Shown: positions 1 to 8,831 of the stretch, piece by piece
Position numbering within the stretch: position 1 is the first letter of the stretch
Layout of the letters: each line of letters begins with the position of its first letter
Assembly (NCBI GenBank): GCA_963775185.1
Contig: CAVZIE010000006.1
Span: 1-64,000, forward strand
Source of the DNA: JAPSGB01 sp963775185
Lineage (GTDB): Bacteria; Myxococcota_A; Polyangia; Polyangiales; Polyangiaceae
Direction: 5' to 3'
Length of the DNA: 64,000 nt
Translations under genes and position numbers: made by a program
Notes under the pieces: model-generated
Told to the model about the DNA's origin: nothing
Databases searched by the model: none
Seen by the model: only the letters and a program-made list of their open reading frames with translations

Positions 1-698
1 GCCTTCGGTCGCGAACCGGCGTACCAAATTCGCCTCTGCCAAGACCGCGCGGTAGCAGGCCGCCACGATGTTGTATGTCGCCGCCTGAAGTTGCTGCGCT
101 CGATGAAGAGCTTCGGCTGGAGTTCTCCCCGGAAAGACTGTTTCGAAGGATTCTGCGTGAGTGAAGCCGCTGCGAGCGTCGTAAATTTCTCGAAGGAGAT
201 GCTCCACCTCGCGGTGAGATGCGCATCGACTCGTCAACGTGTGCGGACTTCATTCCGGAGAAAAACGCGGTCAAGCCTCGCTCGACACGACCGACGAGGG
301 CTCCGGACCGATATTCGGATCCGAGATCGCGTGCGGTAACCGCAGCGCCTCTGAGTTGGTCGAGGCCGAGGTAGCGCCCGGGCTCTTTCACGAAGATGGA
401 AGGGAGATTCTTGGAGCGACCGAACGTCGGCCTTGCCTGATCGCAGTGCCCCGGACACGATCCATGCGGAATGAATCTCCGGCGGCCGCTGCATCTGGAG
501 CGCCTGCCAGAATTCATGCAGACGGTCGTTGAGCGCCCGGCCTTCTGAGTCGTCGACCTCGAGGCGCTCAGACGGCGCCGTCACCCACACCCAAAGTACT
601 GAGTCTGAGACTTCCTCGAGCCGCCACCGGCCGATCGACTCGACCCAGACACCCAAGTCGAATTCCGCCCACGGGCGTTCCAGCGAGAATCCGTTGCG
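1..698 (-). pseudogene. Broken gene of unknown function, cut by left edge
   Basis: A protein-like reading runs along the minus strand through three frames. The first part (698 to about 380) includes the peptide FSLERPWAEFDLGVWVESIG, the second (about 380 to 222) includes YLGLDQLRGAAVTARDLGSE, and the third (about 222 to 1) includes AAACYRAVLAEAN-like text, read here as YNIVAACYRAVLAEANLVRR. One extra base near 377-382 and one near 218-226 would restore a single frame. An in-frame stop sits just upstream of 698, so the start is missing too. I do not recognise the family. The composition of all three parts is ordinary coding sequence, so this is a decayed gene or one hit by sequence errors. The gene continues beyond the window. 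Confidence 0.5.
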
Positions 699-846
699 TC
701 ACGTGAACTTCCCTATGGAAACTTGCGGTACGCGCTGCGCGCAGGCGGCGGAGACGCGCGTCGCACCGCTCTTGGCGACCCTGGCCAGAACCGCGTTGCT
801 GTGGTCGGCGTGTCGCGAGGGCGCCGTTCCGGGCTGCCCAGGTCCT

Positions 847-957
847 GGCGGGCACGCTTCCCCAAGGGTCACGTTAAGACGTCTTAACGTGACCCCGACG
901 CGGTCGTGGCGGGCATCGCTTCCGAGGGTCACGTCAAGACGTCTTGACATGACGCCG
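847..957. repeat. Two tandem copies of a ~60-bp unit carrying a long palindrome
   Basis: The first unit has a perfect 30-bp palindrome at 866-895 whose half is GGGTCACGTTAAGAC. The second has a 26-bp palindrome at 928-953 with one mismatched pair and half GTCACGTCAAGAC. Both share the centre AAGACGTCTT. A flank close to GGCGGGCA-CGCTTCC precedes each palindrome, so the period is about 60 bp. The flank and the palindrome are both repeated. It could be a protein-binding site or a small mobile repeat; no terminator-like T-run follows. Confidence 0.75.
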
Positions 958-1025
958 GCGCCTCCAAGCTGCCGCAATGCCAAGCATATCAGCATCGGCG
1001 GCGCGAGGGGTCCTCCGCACGCGGG

Positions 1026-1044
1026 ATTCCGCGCCCGACCGGCA
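1026..1044 (-). repeat. Repeat A copy 1
   Basis: Diverged copy (TTCCGCGCCCGACCGGCA) of the dispersed palindromic-core element, reverse orientation, intergenic. It runs directly into repeat B. Confidence 0.5.
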
Positions 1045-1090
1045 CGTGTCGACTCCCGCGCTGGCGCGGAACGCCGGCACGCTTCGTGCT
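1041..1090 (+). repeat. Repeat B copy 1
   Basis: Contains the shared core ACTCCCGCGCTGGCGCGGAA followed by CGCCGGCACGCTTCGTGC. The core folds as CCGCGC-TG-GCGCGG, and the ends GCACG/CGTGC are inverted. It lies 29 bases past the stop of the MetF-like gene. Confidence 0.75.
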
Positions 1091-1118
1091 TGGCGCGCCG
1101 GGAGCGCGCAGTGCCTGA

Positions 1119-2048
1119 CTAGCCCTCGAGACGCGAGATCAAGCGGCGATAGAGCTCCACCGACGCGTCGATCTCCGACTTGCGGATGGAGACGCTCTCG
1201 ACGTTGATGCCGATTGGCAGGTGCTTCTCGCGCGCGTAGTCCTGCACGTCGGCAAATACGCTTTCGCACAGGTCGATCGAGCGCTGCAGCGTGTCGTCGG
1301 AATGGCGCAGCTCGTTCTCCAGCCATCGCGGGAACGAGATGCCGAGCCACTTCATGAACTCGAGCGTACGCACCGAGCCGCAGGGCGAGAACGTGAGCAC
1401 CACCGGGGCCGGCGAACGGCCGCACGCCTGCAACGACAGCGCGTAGTCCGAGAGCAGCGACCGCGTCGAAGCGGCGTCGTACACCGATTGAGTGATGAAG
1501 AAGCGGCAGCCGCGGTCCTGCTTGGCGAGCATCCGCTGGTGCTCGTCTTCCTTTGCGACGTGGCGCTCCGCGATGGCGATGCCGCCGACGATCAGGTTGG
1601 GGGCAGCGCGCGCGAGCGCATACGCCTCGGCCAGCGCCAGGCCCGGGTGGCGCGACCGGCCGCTGGGTGCGCCGACGAAGACGCCGAGGCGCCGATCGGC
1701 TGCTGACCGCACCCCGTCGATCCAGCTCGAGAACGCTTCGCGCGGATGCGCGCCGACGCATCGGTACACGATCTTCGGAATCTCGAGCTCGGCGAGGGCG
1801 TCGTAGGCGTACACGTCGGGGTCGACAGTGGGCAGGAACGGGAACGGGCGCGCCTGGCCGCTGCGTCCCGGCTCGTCCTGGATGTCGTAGACGACCAAGC
1901 CGTCAGGCGCGAGCAGGCGAAGCCGAGCTACCTGTTGAGCCGCGATCTCGCGCAGCCGATCGGGGTCCGACGCTAGCTTCGGCGGCGCGATTCCGTAGAG
2001 ACGAATCCCGGTGAGCCCACCGTCTAGTTTTTCGAAGAGCGTATTCAC
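1119..2048 (-). CDS. Methylenetetrahydrofolate reductase-like protein
   Basis: About 309 residues, the usual size of the MTHFR family, which reduces 5,10-methylene-THF to 5-methyl-THF with a flavin. Visible family marks are LYGIAPPK near the N-terminus, PFPFLPTVDP and YDIQDE, then GGIAIAERH followed by KEDEHQRMLAKQDRGCRFF and ITQSVYD, which match the flavin and folate face of the TIM barrel. The start chosen is GTG at 2048 (VNTLFEKLDGG), because this is where family similarity begins; an in-frame GTG at 2099 would add 17 residues. It stands alone between a repeat-rich gap and a lipoprotein gene on the same strand. It is probably a divergent MetF paralogue rather than the primary enzyme, since no other methionine genes are near. 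Confidence 0.75.
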   Translation of the reverse strand: MNTLFEKLDGGLTGIRLYGIAPPKLASDPDRLREIAAQQVARLRLLAPDGLVVYDIQDEPGRSGQARPFPFLPTVDPDVYAYDALAELEIPKIVYRCVGAHPREAFSSWIDGVRSAADRRLGVFVGAPSGRSRHPGLALAEAYALARAAPNLIVGGIAIAERHVAKEDEHQRMLAKQDRGCRFFITQSVYDAASTRSLLSDYALSLQACGRSPAPVVLTFSPCGSVRTLEFMKWLGISFPRWLENELRHSDDTLQRSIDLCESVFADVQDYAREKHLPIGINVESVSIRKSEIDASVELYRRLISRLEG

Positions 2049-2123
2049 GGCGACGGCGGTATCGAGGTTGCGCGATCGAGCTCGCACGCAAGGTAGCACG
2101 GGCGGTTCGCGCAGACACCAACT

Positions 2124-2630
2124 CTACTTCGACACACTGTCGACGACGACTACGCCTTCCGGCGTATCGCATCCGCACGCGCACGCCGACTCGCCCGGGT
2201 CGATGCAGTCGAAGACAAGTCCATCGCGTGGTGTTGCCACGGGCGAGAGCGACGCGCAGCTGCGAACCTGGATGCGGGGGTCACCCCGACCAGCGCCGCC
2301 TACGGAACTGTCGTATGTCAGCTCGTGTATGCGGCCCGGTTCGGAGCTGGCGTACCCGACGGCGACGAACGAGTCGACTCCCTGGCGCCAATTGTAGACA
2401 TAGTATCGGGTTGCGTCGGCGACGCACGCCTGCTGCGCCGCTGGGTCTTCTCTGCCGGCGTTTCCGCAGTCCCGCGCCCCGGCGCCCGCCAGATACCAGA
2501 TCCAATCATCAATGTGGCAACGGCGGCGGTGGCCCTCATCGGCGCCGACAGGTCGGGGCGCGCCGCACGCAGACAACAGGAAGACTGCTGCGATCTTCAG
2601 CTGCGGCCGCACCAGCAAAGCATAGCGCAT
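2124..2630 (-). CDS. Small Cys-rich lipoprotein, copy 1 of a duplicated gene
   Basis: 168 residues. ATG at 2630 gives a signal peptide ending in the lipobox LLSAC, so the mature protein should be lipid-anchored in the periplasm. The body carries about ten further Cys residues (for example RRRCHIDDW, ARDCGN, ACACGC), suggesting disulfides. A second copy at 9969-10349 is about 85-90% identical at DNA level over some 350 bp but lacks the last ~45 residues seen here (ending VVVVDSVSK). I do not recognise the family. This copy is longer and has a normal start, so it is the better candidate for the working gene. Confidence 0.7.
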   Translation of the reverse strand: MRYALLVRPQLKIAAVFLLSACGAPRPVGADEGHRRRCHIDDWIWYLAGAGARDCGNAGREDPAAQQACVADATRYYVYNWRQGVDSFVAVGYASSEPGRIHELTYDSSVGGAGRGDPRIQVRSCASLSPVATPRDGLVFDCIDPGESACACGCDTPEGVVVVDSVSK

Positions 2631-2718
2631 CAGCTTGCGATGACCGAACCCGTGGTCAGCTTCACGCGAGGCCGGTCGCGTGCAGGGCGACCTCCGATCC
2701 GCGCACACCACGGCCATT

Positions 2719-2745
2719 CGCCCGCGCTGGCGCGGAACGCCGGCA
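2719..2745 (+). repeat. Repeat B copy 2 (partial)
   Basis: Only the core CGCCCGCGCTGGCGCGGAAC plus GCCGGCA is kept; the outer arms have diverged. It is intergenic between divergent genes starting at 2630 and 2813. Confidence 0.55.
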
Positions 2746-2812
2746 GCCTGTAGCGCTGCGCGTCGTCCTCGGGCGTGACCGCGCGCGAGCGTTGGCCTAG
2801 CCTGGGTCTGCC

Positions 2813-3637
2813 GTGGCTGCTCCGGGTGCCTTGCTCGACTTTCCGTGCCCCAACTGCGGTGCGCACGTGGTCGTCGATGGGTCCACGCAGACGCCCGTCT
2901 GCACGTACTGCAATACCCAGTCGCTGCTCCCCGAACACATCTGGCTCCGGTTTCATCCAGCAACGCCCGCGCCGGCTGCGGGCCGCCCGAGCACGCCGTG
3001 GCGAGGCATGATCATCGCCGGCATCGCGGTCGCGAGCGTGGCGCTCGGCGGCGTGGTCGCGCTCGTGCGCGTAGCGTCGGCGCCCGCCGCCAAGAAGATC
3101 CCCTTGAAGCCCACCGCGACTGCCGGCGAACCGTGCAACGGTCGTCACGCGGCCTGCTCGGTCGAGAAGAACGCGCTGCTCGTGTGCGGACCCGACGACA
3201 AGATGGTCGTCAGCGAAACGTGCAAGGGGCCGAACGCCTGCAACGTCCATCCCGATGGCACGACGGTCTCGTGCGATACGACCCTCGCCGATCCGGGCGA
3301 CACGTGCACGGCCAACAGCTCGTCGTGCTCGACCGATCACAAGGCCGAGCTCCGCTGCCAGGCCGGCCATTTCTCGGTGATCTCGACCTGCAAGGGGCCC
3401 GACGGATGCACGCTCACGCCGTCGGCGAAGGGTAGCGGCTACACGCTGTCTTGCGACGATCACGTCGCCGACGTGGGCGACCCGTGCTTCGACTCGGAGC
3501 GCGCGGCCTGCTCGTCCGACAAGACGGCGTACCTCGCCTGCACCAAGCAGCGCTTCGCCGTCGACCACAAGTGCAAGCACGCGTGCACGACCAGGAAGAT
3601 CGCCGGCACCAGCAACGTGGCGATGACCTGCAAGTGA
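2813..3637 (+). CDS. Membrane-anchored Cys-rich protein with N-terminal zinc ribbon
   Basis: 274 residues from a GTG start at 2813. Residues ~12-35 form a zinc ribbon (CPNC then CTYC). A Pro/Ala stretch leads to one transmembrane helix near residues 65-88 (MIIAGIAVASVALGGVVALV). The outer part has three related Cys-rich repeats, each with a GxxC/ACS..C..C pattern and a CKGPxxC element. The design suggests a cytoplasmic zinc finger, one helix and an extracytoplasmic disulfide-rich domain. The function is unknown. The first in-frame ATG would remove the zinc ribbon, which supports the GTG start. Confidence 0.75.
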   Translation: MAAPGALLDFPCPNCGAHVVVDGSTQTPVCTYCNTQSLLPEHIWLRFHPATPAPAAGRPSTPWRGMIIAGIAVASVALGGVVALVRVASAPAAKKIPLKPTATAGEPCNGRHAACSVEKNALLVCGPDDKMVVSETCKGPNACNVHPDGTTVSCDTTLADPGDTCTANSSSCSTDHKAELRCQAGHFSVISTCKGPDGCTLTPSAKGSGYTLSCDDHVADVGDPCFDSERAACSSDKTAYLACTKQRFAVDHKCKHACTTRKIAGTSNVAMTCK

Positions 3638-3667
3638 TGCGCGCCGGAGGCTGGTGGCACGCCAGGA

Positions 3668-4543
3668 CTATGCAGGCACGGATACGCCCGCGCGCTCGAT
3701 CTCGGTCTGCAGCGAGGCGACGATGGCGCGCTGCTCGTCGCCCGCCGGGTGCGGCGCGAAGGAGCGGAGGGCGAACGCCCATCCCTCGTCCCACTTGTCC
3801 AGCGAGAGCATCAAGTGGCGAACCCCGGACCGGATCGTCACGTCGACGGTATCGCTCTCTTCCAGGACGCCCGGCGGGACGCCGCCGACGTCCGGCGCCG
3901 GGAAATCGATGTCGTCGCCACCGACGGAGGTGACAAACGTCACGTGCGGCCAGCGACCCAGCAGCGATTCGATCCACAATCCCACGATCTCGTTCACCTG
4001 CTCGAGCGTCGCGTCCACGTTTTCGATCGTGAAGTGCAGCTCGTCTCCGCTCGCGGAGACCTTGGCGGCCGTCTCGGCCAGGGACGCGCGAGCGAAGTCG
4101 ACGAGCGTCGCGTCGTCGGCGCCGCTCCCGATGTTCTTCAAGGTGTTCAGCGCGTAAGGCTCATTGGCACGGGCCGCTTCGGCCAACCAGCGCCGTCCCT
4201 CTTCGGCCAGACGAGGATCGTCGCTCCGGTGGAGCGGGATCAGATTGGCCATCGCGCTCACGTCGCCCGCCGCCGCCGCACGGCGATACCAGTCGAGCGC
4301 GTCCGGCTCGCTCATGGGTACGCCTCTTCCGCGATAGTAGCGATCGCCCATACGGCGCGCTGCTTCCGCGCTCCCGAGCTCGGCCGCGCGCCGCAGCAGC
4401 TCAAGCGCGCGCGCCGGGTCCTTCGGCACGCCGCGCCAACCGTGATCCGCAAGCTCCGCGAGCCTGGCAATCGCCGCCAGGTCGTTGTTCGAGGCGAGCT
4501 CTTCGTAGTCCGCACCGCTGCGCTGGTAGTCCGGTTTGCTCAT
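3668..4543 (-). CDS. Sel1-repeat protein
   Basis: 291 residues, ATG at 4543. The N-terminal ~130 residues hold Sel1-like (TPR-related) repeats, seen as GWRGVPKDPARALELLRRAA, AELGSAEAARRMGDRYYRGR and DALDWYRRAAAAGDVSAM, which normally serve as protein-binding solenoids. The C-terminal ~160 residues are a separate alpha/beta domain with no recognised motif. No signal peptide is seen, so it is probably cytoplasmic. It is convergent with the Cys-rich gene before it and divergent from the propeller lipoprotein after it. Confidence 0.75.
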   Translation of the reverse strand: MSKPDYQRSGADYEELASNNDLAAIARLAELADHGWRGVPKDPARALELLRRAAELGSAEAARRMGDRYYRGRGVPMSEPDALDWYRRAAAAGDVSAMANLIPLHRSDDPRLAEEGRRWLAEAARANEPYALNTLKNIGSGADDATLVDFARASLAETAAKVSASGDELHFTIENVDATLEQVNEIVGLWIESLLGRWPHVTFVTSVGGDDIDFPAPDVGGVPPGVLEESDTVDVTIRSGVRHLMLSLDKWDEGWAFALRSFAPHPAGDEQRAIVASLQTEIERAGVSVPA

Positions 4544-4612
4544 ATGGGCGGAGCATAGCGGGATGGCCGTCCCGGCACGACCCCCGACGCCGCGCGTGCT
4601 ACCTCGTCGGGC

Positions 4613-5806
4613 ATGGGGCGAGTCGGTCGAGCGGCGTGCGGGGCGGCCATCATCGCCGCGTGCGCGCCTTCACCCCGTCCTCGCGCCGTGCCCGCGCCCG
4701 GCGCGACAACCGCGCCCGCGCCGGGGACGGTGGCGAGCGCCGCGCCGGCGCCGGCCGCAGCTGCGCCTCCCGCGCCGACGGTCACGTTCACGGAGTTGCC
4801 GCCGCTCGTGTTCCGTCCGGGCCCGGCGCTGCGCTTGAAGCCGCTAGCGAAGCACACGCGGATCCTCGCGCTGTCTCCGGACACCAAGAGCTGGGTGATC
4901 GAGGCCGACGACGCGGCGCTCCTCGTCACTCCCAGGCGGCCCGCCGGCTACCGGTTCCCGGCGAGCATCGGCAGCGCGCTGTTCGCGCCCGACGGACGCA
5001 GCGTCGCGATCTGGAGCTACTTCGGCGCCTTCGGCGTGCTGGACGTGGCGACCGGCGCGGTGCGCGTCTCGCGCGACGTCAGCACGTGCGCCGTGCGCTT
5101 CGTCGGCCAGGACCAGATCGTGTTCCACACCGCGTCGAAGGACGGCAATGCGCGACTGTGGCGCATGTCGCTCGCGACCGGGCGGGCCACGCCGCTTGGC
5201 GGCGTGCGCGACGCGGAGACGTGCTACGCGTCCCTGGACGGAACGCGCTGGCTCGTGGAGGGCTACGACAAGCGCTGGTTCGTCGACGGCACCAGCGGCG
5301 CGGCGCGCGCGTTGCCCATGCTGCCCGCGCCGGGCATGGGGATCCAGGGTACGCTCTCCACCGCCGGGGACCGCGTGTGCAGCGGAGACGACGCGGGCTT
5401 CCGCTGCGTGCGCTATCCGGACGGACGCGTCGAGGACGTGTGGAGCAAGAAGAGCAGCGACACGTACTCGGTCTACGACCCCAGCGGTCGGCGCGCGCTA
5501 TTCAAGTGGGCGGACGACGACGATGTCCGCGACGCGTACGCGCTCGTGGACTTCCAGACGCTCGAGGTGCGGCAGCTCAAGAACGTCAAGTGGCCGAGCG
5601 GCAGCACCTTCGCGCTCGGCTACGGCGGCGCGCTGCTCACCATCGGCAGCTCCCAGGGGCTGTATGTCTACGACCTCGAGCGCCGCGTGAAACGCCTGGC
5701 ACCGCACTCGCCGCTGTTCGGCAATTTCGTCTTTCCGTACGCGCCGCGCGCGGTCGTCGGCGGCACCGACGAGCCGATGGATCTGTTCTTCATCGACGCG
5801 TCGTGA
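4613..5806 (+). CDS. Lipoprotein with WD40/TolB-like beta-propeller
   Basis: 397 residues, ATG at 4613. A short signal peptide ends in IIAAC, followed by a long Pro/Ala linker to about residue 55. The rest reads as repeated beta-propeller blades (LALSPDTKSWVIE, LFAPDGRSVAIWS, YDPSGRRALFKW, LYVYDLERRVKRLAP). It is probably an envelope-facing scaffold. Its stop overlaps the 3' end of the convergent MYXO-CTERM gene by about 17 bases. The partner or ligand is unknown. Confidence 0.75.
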   Translation: MGRVGRAACGAAIIAACAPSPRPRAVPAPGATTAPAPGTVASAAPAPAAAAPPAPTVTFTELPPLVFRPGPALRLKPLAKHTRILALSPDTKSWVIEADDAALLVTPRRPAGYRFPASIGSALFAPDGRSVAIWSYFGAFGVLDVATGAVRVSRDVSTCAVRFVGQDQIVFHTASKDGNARLWRMSLATGRATPLGGVRDAETCYASLDGTRWLVEGYDKRWFVDGTSGAARALPMLPAPGMGIQGTLSTAGDRVCSGDDAGFRCVRYPDGRVEDVWSKKSSDTYSVYDPSGRRALFKWADDDDVRDAYALVDFQTLEVRQLKNVKWPSGSTFALGYGGALLTIGSSQGLYVYDLERRVKRLAPHSPLFGNFVFPYAPRAVVGGTDEPMDLFFIDAS

Positions 5807-7386
5807 CCAGCGCGGACCGGCGTCGTCGGCGCCGCGCAAACAGGGCCAGGCCAAGCGCGAGCGCGGGCCACGCGCCGTCCCCGCGCTGCGCAGGCGCGTG
5901 ACAGCCGCAGCCCGACGCGGACTCCGTCGAGCCGCGTGGAGGGTTGCCACTACTGGACGCGCCCGAACCGGCGCTGCCGGCACTGCCTCCGGACGTGGAA
6001 GCGTCCGACCACGAGGCCCCGGCGCTTCCCCCACCACTCGCGCCCGCGCCTCCTCCGGTGCCGGTCGCCGGGCTCGTCCACACCAGGAGACGCGGCGCCT
6101 TCGCGCTGTCGCCGGCCTCTTTCGACATGTAGTGCACGCCGTCCGCGTCTTGCGACACGATCGCCAGGTCGACGTTGCCGCTCGCGGGGACGAGCGAGGT
6201 CACGTCCCACTCCACCTCGGCGTCGGAGTCCACGCTGGCGGAAGCACCGGCGCACTGGGTGCCTACCGGCGGACGATTCCCCCAGGTCAGCGTGGTTTCC
6301 TGCCAGGTATCGTCGGCGACGCGGCACACGAATCCCGGATTCCCCGGCGGCGGACGAGCTCGACTGCGTGTGCAAGCGAAGCACGGCCTTGTCGACGCTG
6401 CCGGTGACCGGCGGGAAGCGCAAGTACACCACCGCCGACGGCGTCGTGTCCGCGTTGGCCTCGACGTTCAGATCCGTGACGTCCGGGAACACGCCGGTCT
6501 CCCAGCTTGCGCCGGTAACGTCGGCGAGCACGCTCTCCGTCGTCGCGCCACCTCCGGCGTCGCTCGACGTCGCGCCGGCGGCGCCTGCGTCCGGGGTGGG
6601 ATTCAGATTGCACGCGGGGGTCGCCGATCCGCTCGTGCCTTCGATCAGGACGTCCTTGAACGTCAGTCCGGCGGGCATGAACGCTTCGCCGGGGTAGACG
6701 TTGTCGTTGCGCGGCGAGCCGATGCGCACGCGCAGTGGCTGTGGCGCGTACGTACCGGTGAACGGGACGTCGCCAAGCTTTGCGCCGTTCCGGTAGTAGG
6801 ACATCAAGCCCGGCGACCACTCGATACGCATCCGGTACGGCGTGGCTCCATCCCAGCCGGGGTCGTTGCCGCCGTTCGCGTAGGCGATGCCGGCTTGATC
6901 GCAGCCTGCTGGGCACGCGTCGTTGTGCCACCAAGGATCGCCCCGCGGGCACGCGGCGACCTCCAGCTTGGTCGCGCCAGGGCGGGTCGGCTCCAGCGAG
7001 CCGAAGATGCGGATGAACGCCTTGAAGTCGTTGTTGCGGAAAGACGGCGAATACGGGATCGGCTCGGCCTCCCCCGTGGGCGCGGCGTACAGCACGATCA
7101 GATCGTGATCGGAGCCGGTCAGCGTGCCGCCGATTGAGATGCCGGTCACGGTGAACTCCACGCTGCCCGTCGTCAGCGCGTCCGGGATCTCGTACCAGAC
7201 GGAGTCCTGCGAGGCGTCGGTGGGCGCGTTCGTCGTCGTCCAGCCGTTCGCACCGAACGTGCCGCCCTTCGAACCGCGCCCGGCGAAGGACGGATCGACG
7301 AGCGGATCGGTGACGTAGGTCGTGGCACGCGCGGTCCCCGTTACACACGCCAGAAGAACCACGACTGCCCAGCCCCCGCGACGCAT
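5790..7386 (-). pseudogene. Secreted DNRLRE-domain protein with MYXO-CTERM tail, frameshifted
   Basis: Two frames join into one protein. The first (7386 to ~6340) starts at ATG 7386 with a signal peptide (VVVLLACVTGTARA), then a lectin/jelly-roll-like region of ~230 residues, a DAGAAG-type linker and the start of a DNRLRE-type domain (ESVLADVTGASWETG, VVYLRFPPV). The second (~6345 to 5790) completes that domain (ADDTWQETTLTWGNRPP) and ends in a Gly/Ser linker and a MYXO-CTERM-like tail: GCGCHAP, a hydrophobic helix, then RRRRRR. That tail is a known sorting signal of myxobacteria. One base change in the run near 6330-6350 restores the frame, so this is either a sequence error or a recent mutation. 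GTG at 7395 is a less likely start. Confidence 0.7.
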
Positions 7387-7402
7387 ATCCAACACGGTAG
7401 CG

Positions 7403-7916
7403 TCACTCCCGGGCGAGCGCTACGGGCGCGGTCACGGTCCTGAAACGCGCTTCTCCCGCGTCGACCGCGGGCGCACAGCGCCCGTAGCCGCCGCTCGCCT
7501 CCGTCTTCGACGGTCGCCCCAGGCTGCTCCATCCCGTATTGCCGGACACGTAGGGGCCGTATTCGCACGTTTCCCCCGGAGGGCACGCAAGCATGTCCGG
7601 GCCGCCGCACGCGTTCGCGACCGGCACGCACTCCGCAGCGACGCCGAACGGTTCCGTTCCGACGTCGACGCACACGGTGCCGGCGTCGCAGTCCAGCGAA
7701 GAGACGGAGCAGTCCCCCTTGGTGGGTCGCCGGTTCGCACCAGGAACCGTAGTCGCACGGGAAGTCGACGTAGCAGTGCCCGCCACCCTGTGCGCCACCA
7801 GCTCCGGCCGCGCCCTGGTCGGCTCCAGCATCGCGTCCAGGATCGCCGGCAGCGCTGTTGGTGCACGCGACCTGCTGCAACCCGACGACTACGGCAATGG
7901 CGACCGCGAGGCGCAC
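7403..7916 (-). pseudogene. Cys-rich lipoprotein, frameshifted at a G5 run
   Basis: A GTG start at 7916 gives a signal peptide ending in QVAC (lipobox), then a DAGADQGAAGAGGAQGG linker and a Cys-rich domain (CYVDFPCDYGSWCEPATHQ). The reading then jumps frame at the C-run 7714-7718 (G-run on the coding strand) and continues as GDCSVSSLDCDAGTVC to a stop at 7403. Removing one G restores about 170 residues. The two halves overlap perfectly at the junction, so the lesion is a single indel. Function unknown; the Cys pattern resembles myxobacterial surface proteins with small disulfide domains. Confidence 0.65.
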
Positions 7917-8023
7917 GGCCCGGACCGAGCAATGTCCATGCCTACCTTGTACGCGCTTGTTCGGCCGGAACGCGCACCTGTGTGCCAGTGCGAGTGGCAC
8001 ACCGCGGCGATCTTGCCCGGGCG

Positions 8024-8043
8024 GTTCCGCGCCGGACCGGCAT
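8024..8043 (-). repeat. Repeat A copy 2
   Basis: TTCCGCGCCGGACCGGCA in the gap between two same-strand lipoprotein genes, reverse orientation. Confidence 0.8.
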
Positions 8044-8055
8044 CCCTCCAGCAGC

Positions 8056-8479
8056 CTATCGTCCCTCGAGCCGCTGCACACGAGCCTCGATCTGTTCGCG
8101 ATCCGGGGCGTTGGGTTCGCGCTCGAGATAGAGTCGCAGCGTCTACGCGGCGCCACGAACATCGCCCTGCATCTCCTCCGCGCGGGCCAGGTCGAGCGGC
8201 AGCGCGGTCGCCATGCAGTCGTAGCTGTAGGCGCGGCGCCAATCGCTGATCGCGTCGACATAGTCGCCCTGATTGAAGGCGGTCCGCGCCAGCTGATGGG
8301 CCGCCTTCGCTTGCGCCACGGCGTCGGGCGTCGGCGCGACGCACGCGCTGGCACGGGCCGGCGGTGGCGGCGACGCACCGCCGGACGGCGGGCTCATAGC
8401 GGGTCTGGTGCGCGTGCGCGCAGCCAACGACCAGCAGCAACATCGCCAACAGTCCCCCGAACGACTCGCTACATGTCAT
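8056..8479 (-). pseudogene. TPR lipoprotein, decayed (frameshift plus amber stop)
   Basis: The N-terminus at ATG 8479 reads as a lipoprotein signal (LLAMLLLVVGCAH). The frame must change near 8390-8400 to enter a tetratricopeptide-like stretch, AAHQLARTAFNQGDYVDAIS, typical of myxobacterial lipoproteins with one or two TPRs. An in-frame TAG at 8143-8145 stops this part, yet the same frame continues as TLRLYLEREPNAPDREQIEA and VQRLEGR to a stop at 8056, which is the expected end of the family. Two independent lesions point to a true pseudogene rather than one sequence error. The signal-peptide frame stays open upstream to about 8647. Confidence 0.6.
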
Positions 8480-8831
8480 CGGCCCATGTCTCGACTTCTG
8501 GTTGTCGGTCCGGCGCGGTATCCCGAGGTCCGCGATCCCGTGCACCGTGCTGGTGGCGAGCAGCCCGATGGTAGTACCACCGACGACCAGCACGATGACA
8601 ACCGCGGCACCGCACCCGCTCGAACCCCGCCATCGCCGGCTCAGCATACTGCCTTCTTGCGCGCGCCCGCGTGGCAAAGAGTCCATGTTTCGGTCGTTGC
8701 CTTCTCCGAGCTGGCAGGGCCAAAGCGGCACGACCTGTGCGTCCGGGGCACACGCTTGTCGTTGCGCTGCCACGATCGGGACGCACTATCGCGGCATACG
8801 CGTCGGCACGCGCATTGCTCCGCGCTCGGGC
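8480..8831. other. Gap with repeat A and a possible small membrane ORF
   Basis: On the minus strand an ATG at 8647 opens a reading with one good transmembrane helix (GCGAAVVIVLVVGGTTIGLL) that passes through repeat A, giving IPRRTDNQ, and runs without a stop into the lipoprotein frame below. It may be a small membrane-protein gene whose stop was lost when the repeat arrived, or an N-terminal extension. No other gene is supported here. Confidence 0.3.
8501..8523 (+). repeat. Repeat A copy 3
   Basis: GTTGTCGGTCCGGCGCGGTA, forward orientation; just upstream of the decayed TPR lipoprotein gene. Confidence 0.8.

Larger units (their letters stand above)
699..1118. other. Gene-free stretch with palindromes and repeats
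   Basis: No convincing gene is seen between the broken left-edge gene and the MetF-like gene. The stretch holds two tandem long palindromes (866-895 and 928-953), one copy of repeat A (1026-1044) and one of repeat B (1041-1090). The open frames across it are low-complexity shadows of these repeats. Confidence 0.6.
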
